Of a stretch of 64,000 nt of DNA, positions 7,359-15,873 are shown one piece after another. Origin of the DNA: Archaeoglobus sulfaticallidus PM70-1 (lineage in GTDB: Archaea > Halobacteriota > Archaeoglobi > Archaeoglobales > Archaeoglobaceae). The DNA is taken from contig NC_021169.1 of the NCBI RefSeq assembly GCF_000385565.1, forward strand, positions 124,001-188,000, written 5' to 3'. The translations under genes and the position numbers were made by a program. The stretch's first letter is position 1, and every line of letters starts with the position of its first letter. Under the pieces are notes generated by a model. That model searched no databases. It saw only the letters and a list, made by a program, of their open reading frames with translations, and was not told the origin of the DNA.

Positions 7359-8731
7359 CGTCCCTTCACCACAGGCGTAGCCCTCTGGAGGGAGGTTGTG
7401 TGTTCAGGGAGCTCTTCGCCCCCATCATCCACACTTAAGGGCTGGGTCACGGCAGCCCCCGCTCTCAGCATGGCTTCATCGAGCCCTGTTTTCTTTAAAC
7501 CCTTCAAAAGGATGTTTGTTGATGCGTTCTCATCTCTGTCGAGTTTGGTATCGCAGTTCTTGCAGTAGAAGCTTCTGTCCTCTACAATGGTGTTTGTGGA
7601 TCCGCAGACGCAGCACGTTTTGGTGCTGTACACTTCACCAACAAAGATGGCGTGGTTTTCGTTCTCCTTTAGCTTGAGGATAAGAATATCGCCGAACTCT
7701 TTGAAGGCCCAGCGGTTGAGTCTCTTCCTTGCAAGTTTGTTCCCGTTACCTCTGTAGTATTCATCCCGTATGTTTTTAGGGTAGCCGACGAACACGATTG
7801 TGTTGGTGATGTGGCTGGCAACATCCTTCGCAAGTTTTCTCCTGAAATCTCTGGCAATGTTTCTCCGCTTGTTTTTTAGTTTTTTGAGAACCTTGATCTT
7901 CTTCAACCTCTGAAGTCTTGCGATCCTGTTGTTGAGTTCGTGCATTCTCCTGAAGAAGTGGTGGTGGTCTTCCTTGGGAATGGAGAGAACACGGTTCTCC
8001 CCCTCACTTACCTGCTTAACGTAAGCCAGCCTCTTCATTCCCAGATCTATGCCAGCATAACCTTTAACATGAACTTCTACTTCTTTTTCAATCGTAACGT
8101 GGACTTCCCATCTTCTCAGATTGTAGTTATATATGAGCTTAAACCCCTTAATTTTCCATTTCAGATGTCTGTTGGCGTAAGGATAAGTGAGGAGAGGGAT
8201 GTAGATTGTCTCGTGCCTTCTCAGAGTGGAGATCTTAGCCCACACCCTGAACTTCTTGCAGGTGGAGAAGACGATCTCTCCAATCCTCCTGTCGAAGAAG
8301 ATAGGTTGCTTTCTGTTAACAGAGGGAGGAGAGGGTTCCCGATCCATCATTCTCTTAAGCTTCCTTTCTAGCTTTCTGATCCCGTTTTTGTTTTCCTTAG
8401 CTCTCGCCCTTTCAAGGGACTTTTTGAGTTCTTCCACCCTCTTCTTCCATTTTTCGTGCAGTCTTTTGTAGCTGCGATACATCTCGAGGGCTCTGTCCCT
8501 TGCACACTGTATGAAGGCTGAAGTGAGTCCGGTTCTTTCGGCAATTGTTTTTTGATATGCGTTTGCTTCTTTTCTGGTGGTAATACCTTTTTCAATAACA
8601 ATGTCAAGGTAAAGGGAAATCGCGTACGTCAATCTGGCTGAAAGCCTCTCAATACGATCTAGCTTTCTCTTCGTTATTTCGTGGCTTACAGGCAGTTTAA
8701 CGGTTTTCTGGATCGTGGTTGTAACGGTCAC
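7346..8731 (-). CDS. tnpB: TnpB RNA-guided nuclease homologue with altered RuvC-II site
   Basis: This 461-residue protein is a TnpB (OrfB) of the IS200/IS605 group; TnpB proteins are RNA-guided DNA nucleases related to Cas12. Visible parts are a basic helical N-terminal half, RuvC-I Asp229 (YAGIDLGMKRLAYV), a CxxC...CxxC zinc ribbon (Cys373, 376, 390, 393), and RuvC-III Asp400 (DRDENASTNIL). The usual RuvC-II Glu motif (VEDL) is replaced by VFVGYPKNI (Gly316), so the canonical Glu is missing; Glu366 in GEVYSTKTC may stand in. The last approximately 50 residues are low-complexity and read through the right-end hairpin, where the guide RNA scaffold normally lies. ORF is intact. Confidence 0.85.
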   Translation of the reverse strand: MTVTTTIQKTVKLPVSHEITKRKLDRIERLSARLTYAISLYLDIVIEKGITTRKEANAYQKTIAERTGLTSAFIQCARDRALEMYRSYKRLHEKWKKRVEELKKSLERARAKENKNGIRKLERKLKRMMDREPSPPSVNRKQPIFFDRRIGEIVFSTCKKFRVWAKISTLRRHETIYIPLLTYPYANRHLKWKIKGFKLIYNYNLRRWEVHVTIEKEVEVHVKGYAGIDLGMKRLAYVKQVSEGENRVLSIPKEDHHHFFRRMHELNNRIARLQRLKKIKVLKKLKNKRRNIARDFRRKLAKDVASHITNTIVFVGYPKNIRDEYYRGNGNKLARKRLNRWAFKEFGDILILKLKENENHAIFVGEVYSTKTCCVCGSTNTIVEDRSFYCKNCDTKLDRDENASTNILLKGLKKTGLDEAMLRAGAAVTQPLSVDDGGEELPEHTTSLQRATPVVKGRPPF

Positions 8732-8738
8732 CGCTTAT

Positions 8739-9175
8739 TCACCTTTTGGGCTCCTTCGTCTTTTTTGCATTTCCACATACTTCTTTATAACAATTGTTAC
8801 ATGTTACATCTCCCAACAGTTCCCACGTAATAGGAAGGATTCCACAGATTCTGTAAAATTGCTGCTTCAGCTCGGGAAACCTCTCAAAAAATTTGGCAGA
8901 CACACCCTTGAATATCTTAACGAGCTGGGATTGTGACCACTTTGGTTTGCAGTAACAAAAATGAACGTGATGTAGCACAACTTCCTTGCTCGTGAAGCGT
9001 GATCTATCTCCCTAGCTCTATTTCCTCGTGAAGTGCTGAATACCTGAAGCAACTTCACCTGCCAGGATGGGTATTTTGTCGACCATACGAAGTGATAGTA
9101 GATGTTGTACACACATCCTCTGGCTGAAATCCGATGCCCTTGTTTAGCCATTAAATACACATGGTTACCATCCAC
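8739..9175 (-). pseudogene. tnpA: Decayed tnpA (Y1/HUH IS200-type transposase)
   Basis: Two overlapping minus-strand frames together resemble the short IS200-type transposase. One (from 9175) supplies the N-terminus with RGCVYNIYYHFVWSTKY. The other (from about 8978) supplies the HxH metal motif HHVHFCYCKP, then SQLVKIFKGVSAKFFERFPEL and a degenerate tail ending KTKEPKR. The change of frame falls before the HxH motif. The stretch between VWSTKY and HxH is shorter than usual, so there is both a frameshift and a deletion. The catalytic Tyr region is eroded. The enzyme is very unlikely to be active, so this copy could move only if helped by another TnpA. Confidence 0.75.
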
Positions 9176-9236
9176 TCATATGTTCGTGGCTGTATCCCAC
9201 GACTAAAGTTGCGAGGATTAGCGACGAGTAATGCTA
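9176..9236 (-). repeat. Left-end hairpins of IS element 1
   Basis: On the minus strand two stems are present: attagc...gctaat and tcgtgg-gataca-gccacga. The second follows the motif actttagtc, which recurs as acttttagtc at the left end of the second tnpB element (43023-43032). Confidence 0.5.
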
Positions 9237-9983
9237 ATGTAACACAACCATCTGCGACAACAGTTCATCCTCCAAAAGCTTGGTAAAGAAGTTTTCATCT
9301 CTCAGCACGGCCCTCGCACAGGATACGAGCTCTGCACCACATTCTATCATCTTTCTCGCGTCATCAACGCTGGTAACCGAGTTGTTACCTATCGTGAAGA
9401 TTATCCCGGAAAGTTCTCTGATCAGATCCAGATCTGCCTTTCCACCTACAATCATTGCATCAACATGCAGCATATCGCAGCCATGCTCCTTCAGCTTCTC
9501 AGCAAGAGCAGCATAGTCTATATCCAAGCCCCCCCTTATCTTAACAGAAGTCGTGCAGATCTCCGATGTTTTTTCCACTATTGCACAGAGTCTCTCGATA
9601 TCGAAAAGCAAGGCCTGTCCACAACCCAGCTCCATCATCTCCGGCTGCCTGCAGTGAGCGTTTATCTCGATGATCCCATTATAATCAGCTACAGCCTCTG
9701 CCACATCGATGTAGCCCCTATCAGTATAGGATCTTACGTTCACGGCAAACTCTGCATCAGATAGCTCGATAAACCGCTCAATCTCTTCTTTTATTCCGTT
9801 AACTGGATCTTCAAATAGGAACTCCCTTCTCCCTCTCCATACAATCTTCTTCGATGCCAGCATGCTCCGTTTATCAGCACTGAATCCGCCGAGAACTGCC
9901 AGACCAACAGGAAATTTCGAGCAGAATTCAGCGTTGTTTATTCCTGCCATTGCAGATAAACATAACCTGTTTTTGAAGATCAT
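9234..9983 (-). CDS. TIM-barrel protein related to tRNA-dihydrouridine synthases (archaeal nifR3-like)
   Basis: The 249-residue product resembles the archaeal nifR3-related TIM-barrel family (TIGR00736-like), a short relative of dihydrouridine synthases. Motifs are LSAMAGINNAEF at the start, IEINAHCRQPEM with the Cys in the place of the Dus catalytic loop, and VKIRGGLDIDYAALAEKL. HVDAMIVGGKADLDLI and FTIGNNSVTSVDDARKMIECGAELVSCARA (flavin phosphate-binding region) follow. Activity is not proven for this group. ATG 9983 is preferred over GTG 9989 because ggtga lies just upstream. The 3' end abuts the IS left end, so the last residues may have been altered by the insertion. It follows dapF by about 20 bases. 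Confidence 0.78.
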   Translation of the reverse strand: MIFKNRLCLSAMAGINNAEFCSKFPVGLAVLGGFSADKRSMLASKKIVWRGRREFLFEDPVNGIKEEIERFIELSDAEFAVNVRSYTDRGYIDVAEAVADYNGIIEINAHCRQPEMMELGCGQALLFDIERLCAIVEKTSEICTTSVKIRGGLDIDYAALAEKLKEHGCDMLHVDAMIVGGKADLDLIRELSGIIFTIGNNSVTSVDDARKMIECGAELVSCARAVLRDENFFTKLLEDELLSQMVVLH

Positions 9984-10004
9984 GCTCACCTAACTGTATT
10001 CTCT

Positions 10005-10850
10005 CTACACGAACCTCAATTCCTTCAGATTCAGCTCTCCATCGAACACCCTGTTGGCAGAGCCGCTCATGTAGGCGATGTCCCCATCGAACTCGATTAT
10101 CAGCTCACCACCCTTGGTTATAACCCTCACAGGATCGCTGACATATCCAAGCTCCTTTGCAACAAAGGCACTCGCCACACTTCCCGTCCCACAGCTTAAG
10201 GTTTCATCCTCAACTCCCCGCTCATATGTCCTGATCCTGAGTTCATTCTCGCCAGCAACCGAAACGAAGTTGACGTTTATTCCATGTGGGAACAGCTCGT
10301 GATACCTTATTTTCCTCGCAGGTGGAATTATGTCCATGTGGTCTATCTCATCAACAAATATCACCGCATGTGGCACACCGGAGTTCACTGCATACACTTC
10401 CATCGATCCTATTCTCTCTCCCCAGAAGAACTCCTTTTCAGTATTAACCGGAACATCTTCTGCCCTTTTCCTGACTCTCCCCATGTTCACCTTCACCAGA
10501 AACTTCTCCCCATTGCTCACCTCAAGCTCAAGCACTCCTGCCAAAGTTTCAACCTTCACGATGTCATTAGCATAGCCCTCATCCACAAGGTATCTGGTGA
10601 AGCATCTTATCCCATTTCCGCACATTTCAGCCTCACTTCCATCGCTGTTGAAGTATCTGAACCTCACATCAGCCTTCTCAGACCTCTGAACGAACAAAGC
10701 TCCATCTGCCCCGACACCAAACCTCCGGTGGCATACGGCCCTGACGAACTCTGGTTTCCTGTCTTCAGGGATTATTGTGCCGGAAAACTCATCCACCAGG
10801 ACAAAATCATTTCCGTTACCATGCAGTTTCACGAACTTTATCTTGCTCAC
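10005..10850 (-). CDS. dapF: Diaminopimelate epimerase
   Basis: DapF converts LL- to meso-diaminopimelate on the lysine pathway using two cysteines. Both catalytic motifs are present in this 281-residue protein: MCGNGIRCF (about residue 76) and LSCGTGSVASAF (about residue 220). The start FVKLHGNGNDFVLVDE is typical. GTG at 10850 is the start; its ribosome binding site ggaggtg lies inside the last codons of pyrF, so the two are coupled. Length matches the family. Its presence implies lysine synthesis by a diaminopimelate route in this archaeon. Confidence 0.93.
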   Translation of the reverse strand: MSKIKFVKLHGNGNDFVLVDEFSGTIIPEDRKPEFVRAVCHRRFGVGADGALFVQRSEKADVRFRYFNSDGSEAEMCGNGIRCFTRYLVDEGYANDIVKVETLAGVLELEVSNGEKFLVKVNMGRVRKRAEDVPVNTEKEFFWGERIGSMEVYAVNSGVPHAVIFVDEIDHMDIIPPARKIRYHELFPHGINVNFVSVAGENELRIRTYERGVEDETLSCGTGSVASAFVAKELGYVSDPVRVITKGGELIIEFDGDIAYMSGSANRVFDGELNLKELRFV

Positions 10851-10853
10851 ATA

Positions 10854-11498
10854 TCACACCTCCAGACCTTTAATTCTCTCATAGATATCCCTTGCTACCG
10901 CTTTAGGCTCATCAGAGGTATAAATACTTCTCCCGACTATGATGTAATCCGCTCCAGCCTTAATCGTTTCCTCAACACTTCCACCCTGTGCTCCAACTCC
11001 TGGCGATAGAATTTTCATACTCCCTACTATCTTTCTCAGCTGTGCTACCCTCTCGGCTCTCGTTGCAGGAGCTATTATGCCATGACAGCCTATGTCCCTT
11101 GCAAGCATCGCTATTTCGTCTGAGAATTTTCTCAAGAATTCGCTCTCGCTTGAAAGCTCTGTAACAACATAAACTTCACCACCAAACTCATCGGATACAT
11201 CAAGCACAGCTTTCAGTGTATCACTACCAGCCATCCCATGACATATAACCGCAAATGCTGAGTTCTCAAAGGCTTTTCTCGCAATCAGTGAACTGGTATA
11301 GGGTATGTCAGCAATCTTAAAATCAGCGATTACCGGCTTGATTTCGCTCAGCTCCCGGATTATCTCTATTCCAGCAGAGAGGACGAGTGGGTAATTAACC
11401 TTCAGGTAATCCACATACTCTGAAACCTCTCTGGCTAACCAGATCGCCCTATTTCTGTCCATAACATCCAGCGCCAGTATCAAACCCACCATATGCAT
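10854..11498 (-). CDS. pyrF: Orotidine 5'-phosphate decarboxylase
   Basis: PyrF makes UMP from OMP, the last step of pyrimidine synthesis. The 214 residues show the diagnostic active-site run [11 protein letters not shown] (DxKxxD), the early Lys in [15 protein letters not shown] at the start, and the phosphate-binding end [29 protein letters not shown]. The start overlaps the stop codon of the upstream activator gene (tgatg arrangement); GTG 11501 and ATG 11492 are alternatives. The gene sits between a corrinoid-activator-like gene and dapF, an order with no obvious pathway logic beyond operon packing. Confidence 0.93.
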   Translation of the reverse strand: MHMVGLILALDVMDRNRAIWLAREVSEYVDYLKVNYPLVLSAGIEIIRELSEIKPVIADFKIADIPYTSSLIARKAFENSAFAVICHGMAGSDTLKAVLDVSDEFGGEVYVVTELSSESEFLRKFSDEIAMLARDIGCHGIIAPATRAERVAQLRKIVGSMKILSPGVGAQGGSVEETIKAGADYIIVGRSIYTSDEPKAVARDIYERIKGLEV

Positions 11499-13270
11499 CA
11501 CACATACTTCTTATAGATGGTTGGAAAAAGCTCGGGATTTCCGGGGAGAGATAGGGCTGAATTGTACTCCTCCATGAAGTTGGGATCTGTGCTTAGATCG
11601 AAGTACGTGAAAACCCTGGCAATCCTCTCAACAATTTTTCGCTTTCTCTCAGATGTCATCGCCATGTATGCTCCAGCAAGCGATCCGTTTCCTATCTGCA
11701 CAACCTCCGCGTTCGGGAATTCCGGGAATAAGCCTATTATTGTGGAATTTTCAATGTTGATATAATACCCAAAAGCCCCTGCTATGTAGAATTTCGTTAT
11801 GTCATCCACACTCAGCCCGGCTTTTTTGAGCAAAACAGCTATTCCTGCACAAACCGCAGCTTTCGATTTGATAAGGGTATCAATATCATTCTGGGTCAGA
11901 AATATATCCTTACCAGTCGAGGTCTCCTCAGCATAGGCAACGATGAACTTTCCATCCTTCACCCTCTCATTATCCTGCAAACTACCAGTAAAATCAACTA
12001 TTCCGTTCTTGAAAAGTTCAGCAAGCAAATCTATCAGCCCGCTACCGCAAATGCTTGCCGGCTTCGTGTTTCCTATTACGGTATATTCTAGATTCCCACC
12101 CTTGATCCTGACATGATCTATCGCACCTTCAACAGCCCTGCTCCCATGCTCGATCTCGTAGCCTTCAAATGCCGGGCCAGATGCCACAGAGGTTGAGATC
12201 AGCCATCCTTCGCTCCCAAGCACTATCTCACCGTTTGTTCCGAGATCCACCAGCAGGGATATATCTCCAGACTCGAGTATCGTTGATGCCAGAATGTCAG
12301 CAACTATATCTCCTCCAACATACTTCCCCACAGACGGAAAACCGAATACCATTGCGTTCGGATTTGAATTGATCCCTAGATTCTTCGCATAATCAACAAA
12401 AGCCTTCCTCTCGATTTTAGGGTTAGATGTTGTAAATAGATATTCAATGTCCTTTTTGAAAAAGAAGTGTGTCATCAGGGTGTTTCCGGCGATCACTATA
12501 TCATAAATCCTCTTACTGCTTAGATTTCCCATTATTTCACCGATCAGCCTGTTTATCGTATCGATTATCGCCCTGTTAATCTTCTCAAGCCCATCCTTCC
12601 TGCTCCTGACGAACTCTACCCTTGAAAGCACCTCCTCTCCGTAAATTATCTGCCCGTTGTAGTCCGATCTGACATCCACTATGCTACCATCGCCCAGGTT
12701 GATTAAAGCACCAACTACAGTAGTCGTGCCAACATCAACCGCAAGCCCGAAGTTTTCATCCCTTGTATCCCCTTCCTCAACCGCAATTATTTCGTTGCCT
12801 CTCAAAACGATCGTAAAATCTCCTTCTTCAATTTCAGGGCTGAAATTAAGCCTGTAACCCTTTTTGGACACAACTTCTGGAAGGAAGGAGCCCTCATAAA
12901 ACTCCTTTCTGATTGCAGGATTGAATTCCCTCTCACCAACCACAAATTCCGACAGAATTTGCTGTTTCTCGAGCCTCGACTCCACCGGGATGAAGACCTC
13001 GGCATCAGTCAGGAGCCTTGACTGACAGGCAAGGATTTGCTTACCAAGAAGCTTTAAAAACTTCTCATGAGCCTCCAGATTCTTCTCAACCTCTCCTTTA
13101 TTAAGCACAACCCTGCACTTCCCACAACTCCCCTTCCCACCGCAAATGCTCCTTATACCCTCACCAGCTTCCTGTGCGGATTCGAGTATCGTAGAACCTT
13201 TCCTCACAGTAACCCTCTTTCCAGAGGGGAGAAATGTGACAGTAACATTGGCATTTTCTGTAACATCCAT
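11498..13270 (-). CDS. RACo-like ASKHA-domain protein with N-terminal 2Fe-2S ferredoxin (reductive activator of corrinoid proteins)
   Basis: This 590-residue protein fuses an N-terminal [2Fe-2S] ferredoxin domain to a large ASKHA ATPase-type domain (DUF4445). The ferredoxin ligands are Cys43, 49, 52 and 82, and the ATPase region shows [25 protein letters not shown] and [12 protein letters not shown]. This is the layout of RACo, which uses ATP to re-reduce inactive cob(II)amide in corrinoid methyltransfer proteins. RamA-type activators have a different, C-terminal 4Fe-4S arrangement. The partner could be the corrinoid iron-sulfur protein of the Wood-Ljungdahl pathway or a methyltransferase system; none is in the window. 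The gene heads a tight operon with pyrF and dapF. Confidence 0.83.
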   Translation of the reverse strand: MDVTENANVTVTFLPSGKRVTVRKGSTILESAQEAGEGIRSICGGKGSCGKCRVVLNKGEVEKNLEAHEKFLKLLGKQILACQSRLLTDAEVFIPVESRLEKQQILSEFVVGEREFNPAIRKEFYEGSFLPEVVSKKGYRLNFSPEIEEGDFTIVLRGNEIIAVEEGDTRDENFGLAVDVGTTTVVGALINLGDGSIVDVRSDYNGQIIYGEEVLSRVEFVRSRKDGLEKINRAIIDTINRLIGEIMGNLSSKRIYDIVIAGNTLMTHFFFKKDIEYLFTTSNPKIERKAFVDYAKNLGINSNPNAMVFGFPSVGKYVGGDIVADILASTILESGDISLLVDLGTNGEIVLGSEGWLISTSVASGPAFEGYEIEHGSRAVEGAIDHVRIKGGNLEYTVIGNTKPASICGSGLIDLLAELFKNGIVDFTGSLQDNERVKDGKFIVAYAEETSTGKDIFLTQNDIDTLIKSKAAVCAGIAVLLKKAGLSVDDITKFYIAGAFGYYINIENSTIIGLFPEFPNAEVVQIGNGSLAGAYMAMTSERKRKIVERIARVFTYFDLSTDPNFMEEYNSALSLPGNPELFPTIYKKYV

Positions 13271-13321
13271 GAAATTGATTTTACAAAAAAGATATTTAGT
13301 AGTTTCTGGATTCTTAAAATA

Positions 13322-14095
13322 ATGGAATTCGTTGTTGTGTATTCTCCAGAGATGAAGGAGTCAAATCTTGCAGTTTGTAGAAGGCTTTATGGGTTTGAGA
13401 AAGCCTTAAAAGAGCTCGGGATAGAGTATAAAGAGCCAGAAATTTTAGAGTTCGATGAGGAGTTGCTGTATCAGATACACTCAAGGGAAATGATAGATAA
13501 GTCGAAAAAATTTTTCGCATTCAAAGCTACCTTCAAATCCGCATGGTGTGTTTATACTGCCGTTAAGCTTCTCGATGAGTATGATCTGGCGATAGTCGCC
13601 ACTGCTGGGACAGGGCATAATGCCATGAGAGATAGGTTCAGAGGATACTCGTTTATCAACGATGTCAATCTTGCTATAAGCATTATGAAAGATTCCATGC
13701 CCAGAATAGCCGTAATAGATACGGACATCCACCATGGAGATGGTGTTTTTGAATATGCTGCATACAACGACAACATCTCAATTTTTTGTTTCTGCAATAG
13801 AGAAGAATCACATGAATCGAAAATTTGCAGACATGTCAGCAAATTGGAAGATGAAATCGACTCAGTTTTTGAGGATGCTGGATCGCATGATGCTCTTATC
13901 TGGTATCTCGGACAGGATGCTTTTGAGGAACTTCACGAACAGAGCTTCGATGAAAAATGTTTGGAGAGGATAGCCAGAAAGATCAGAGAGCTTGGAACCA
14001 AAACCAGAATTAAAACCCTGATAATTCTGTCAGGAGGAGTTGATTCGGAGGTTACAGAGAGAATATCGAAAAAAATTTTTTCGGTTCTCATCTGA
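13322..14095 (+). CDS. Histone-deacetylase-fold protein with altered active site
   Basis: The 257-residue product has the arginase/deacetylase fold of HDAC-like hydrolases. The zinc ligands are conserved: Asp135 and His137 (DTDIHHGDGVFEYA) and Asp199 (YLGQDAF). The paired-His motif of active enzymes is GTGHNA here, so the general-base His is Asn100. The usual late GGGY Tyr is not found (LSGGVDSEV instead). It is also short for the family (usually 300 or more). Substrate and activity are open; it may be a divergent deacetylase or a binding protein. The ATG at 13322 is chosen because upstream in-frame sequence belongs to the oppositely oriented activator gene. Confidence 0.75.
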   Translation: MEFVVVYSPEMKESNLAVCRRLYGFEKALKELGIEYKEPEILEFDEELLYQIHSREMIDKSKKFFAFKATFKSAWCVYTAVKLLDEYDLAIVATAGTGHNAMRDRFRGYSFINDVNLAISIMKDSMPRIAVIDTDIHHGDGVFEYAAYNDNISIFCFCNREESHESKICRHVSKLEDEIDSVFEDAGSHDALIWYLGQDAFEELHEQSFDEKCLERIARKIRELGTKTRIKTLIILSGGVDSEVTERISKKIFSVLI

Positions 14096-14111
14096 TGAGA
14101 GGATTTGGGAA

Positions 14112-14122
14112 ACTATATAAAT
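14112..14122 (+). promoter_or_regulatory. TATA box for the hexuloisomerase gene
   Basis: The sequence actatataaat lies about 37 bases before the GTG start at 14159. A leader with the purine-rich run gagaaggg follows it. Confidence 0.5.
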
Positions 14123-14158
14123 TCATTGTACTTAAACACATGACCCAGCTGAGAAGGG

Positions 14159-14737
14159 GTGGTAGTTCTGACAGGTGAGATGATACTCGAATTCCTCGAA
14201 ACCCTTGAGAATCACATAAGGGAACTGAGAACATCCATAGACATGGAGAGCGTTGGTAAACTTATCGAGTCTATAGTGAGTTCAAGGAGCATATTCATCA
14301 TGGGTGCTGGCAGAAGCGGTTTTGTCGCTAAATCCTTTGCTATGCGACTCATGCACCTCGGCTACAATGTTTATGTGGTTGGAGAAACAACCACACCAAA
14401 AATAAAGAAAGATGATCTGCTCATAACGATTTCAGGTTCTGGCGAGACAAGCTCTGTTGTGAACATCACCATGAAAGCCAAATCCATGGTGGGTTCAAAG
14501 ATAGCTGTGATAACCAGCTCACCGAACTCGAGTCTGGCTAAGATGAGCGACGTTGTCGTGGTGATCAAGGGGAAGGTTAAGACAGAAAAGGATGACAGAA
14601 TATCCAAGCTTGCTCCTCTCGGAACGATGTTCGAGCTGACATCAATGATATTCCTCGATGCACTTGTAGCAGAGCTTTTAAACATTAAAGGTCTGACTGA
14701 AGATAACTTAAAAGAAAAGCATGCGATACTGGAGTGA
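14159..14737 (+). CDS. hxlB: 6-phospho-3-hexuloisomerase (SIS domain)
   Basis: PHI interconverts 6-phospho-3-hexulose and fructose 6-phosphate, the second step of the ribulose-monophosphate route; in archaea it runs in reverse to make pentoses. The 192-residue SIS-domain protein has IFIMGAGRSGFVAKSFAMRLMHLG, GETTTPKIKKDDLLITISGSGETSS and the C-terminal FELTSMIFLDALVAEL typical of PHI. Length matches the stand-alone enzyme. The partner hexulose-phosphate synthase is not in the window. GTG 14159 is the likely start; an internal ATG at 14180 is an alternative. The M42 peptidase gene follows 15 bases later. Confidence 0.85.
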   Translation: MVVLTGEMILEFLETLENHIRELRTSIDMESVGKLIESIVSSRSIFIMGAGRSGFVAKSFAMRLMHLGYNVYVVGETTTPKIKKDDLLITISGSGETSSVVNITMKAKSMVGSKIAVITSSPNSSLAKMSDVVVVIKGKVKTEKDDRISKLAPLGTMFELTSMIFLDALVAELLNIKGLTEDNLKEKHAILE

Positions 14738-14752
14738 CCTTAAGGTGGTTTT

Positions 14753-15808
14753 ATGGAGGATGTTAAAGAGCTTCTGAGGAAGTTGAGCAATGCCCATGGC
14801 GTTAGCGGGTTCGAAGATGATGTCAGAGAAGTCGTGAAGGCTGAGCTTGAAGACCATGTCGATGAAATCAGAATAGACTCGATGGGCAACATCATATGTG
14901 TAAAGAATGGCAACGAATTTACCGAAATGATAGCGAGTCATATCGATGAGATTGGTTTCATAGTCAAGTACATCGATGACAGGGGCTACATCAGGTTCGC
15001 AGCACTGGGTGGATGGTTCGATCAAACTGCCCTCAACCAGAGAGTTGTTCTTCATGGAAGCAAGGGAAATGTTTACGGAGTTATTGGATGCAAGCCCCCT
15101 CATCTGATGAGGGACGATGAAAGGAAGAAGGTAATCCAGATCAAGGACATGTTCATTGATGTTGGAGCTGGCTCAAAGGAAGAGGTTCAGGAGCTGGGAA
15201 TAGACATAGGTACACCCATAACCATAGATAGGGAATTCAGAGAGCTTGGGAACAACAAGGTTACCGGCAAGGCTTTCGACAACAGAGCAGGAACGGCCGT
15301 GATGATAGAGGCCCTGAAAAACACGGAAAGCAAGGCAACGATATTTGCCGTTGGAACGGTTCAGGAGGAGGTTGGATTGAAGGGTGCGAGGATTTCAGCC
15401 TTCGCAATAGAGCCAGATGTTGCCATCGCAACGGATGTATGCGTTGCAGTGGATTTCCCGGGGACAGAATCAGCATACATGGATGTCAAGCTCGGCAACG
15501 GTCCAGCGATTACGGTTGTGGATGCGAGTGGAAGGGGATTGATAGCCTCAAAAAGAGTTATCGAGTGGCTGAAGGGTACAGCGGAAAGGTATGAGATTCC
15601 ATACCAGATGGAGGTTGCAGAAGGTGGAACCACAGATGCAACTGCAATACATCTGACCAAATCCGGAATTCCGACAGGAGTTGTTAGCGTTCCAGCGAGG
15701 TATATACACTCCCCGGTTGAGGTTATAGATGTAAACGATGTTGTGAATTCAGCAAAGCTCGTTGCGAGATCGCTTGAAACTGCCGAAGAGTATTTCAGAA
15801 GCAAATAA
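14753..15808 (+). CDS. M42-family metallo-aminopeptidase (TET-like)
   Basis: M42 peptidases are large self-compartmentalised aminopeptidases with two metals. All metal and catalytic motifs appear in this 351-residue protein: MIASHIDEIGF (His and Asp), KAFDNRAGTAVMI (bridging Asp), VQEEVGLKGA (catalytic Glu pair), IATDVCVAVDFPG (Asp) and RYIHSPVEV (His). Length is standard. The gene follows hxlB closely and shares its promoter region. Annotations of this family as endoglucanase are historical; peptidase activity is the established function. Substrate preference cannot be read from sequence. Confidence 0.88.
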   Translation: MEDVKELLRKLSNAHGVSGFEDDVREVVKAELEDHVDEIRIDSMGNIICVKNGNEFTEMIASHIDEIGFIVKYIDDRGYIRFAALGGWFDQTALNQRVVLHGSKGNVYGVIGCKPPHLMRDDERKKVIQIKDMFIDVGAGSKEEVQELGIDIGTPITIDREFRELGNNKVTGKAFDNRAGTAVMIEALKNTESKATIFAVGTVQEEVGLKGARISAFAIEPDVAIATDVCVAVDFPGTESAYMDVKLGNGPAITVVDASGRGLIASKRVIEWLKGTAERYEIPYQMEVAEGGTTDATAIHLTKSGIPTGVVSVPARYIHSPVEVIDVNDVVNSAKLVARSLETAEEYFRSK

Positions 15809-15873
15809 TTTTTTCGTCAATACTCGCAACAACCTTGCAATACTTTTTTAACATCTATTACTAACTCTCAGCA

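Larger units (their letters stand above)
7339..9236 (-). mobile_element. IS200/IS605-group element (tnpB intact, tnpA decayed)
   Basis: The element reads on the minus strand. The left end is near 9180-9236, with stems tcgtgg/ccacga and attagc/gctaat. A tnpA remnant, then tnpB, follow, and the right end carries a perfect 9-bp hairpin at 7339-7358 (ccctccatt/aatggaggg). No terminal inverted repeats or target duplication are expected for this group. The exact cleavage points are not determined; the limits are set by the outermost hairpins. It sits between the DUS-like gene and the promoter of the DUF89 gene. Confidence 0.75.

Noticed and set aside
7396-8607. Plus- and minus-strand frames across tnpB of IS element 1
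   Set aside because: They are shadows of the intact TnpB frame, which carries all recognised motifs.
10284-11009. 241-codon plus-strand frame opposite dapF and pyrF
   Set aside because: It has no motif, covers the ends of two well-supported genes, and its composition is that of an antisense frame.
13067-13321. N-terminal extension of the HDAC-like frame
   Set aside because: It lies antisense within the RACo-like gene; the homologous protein begins at ATG 13322.
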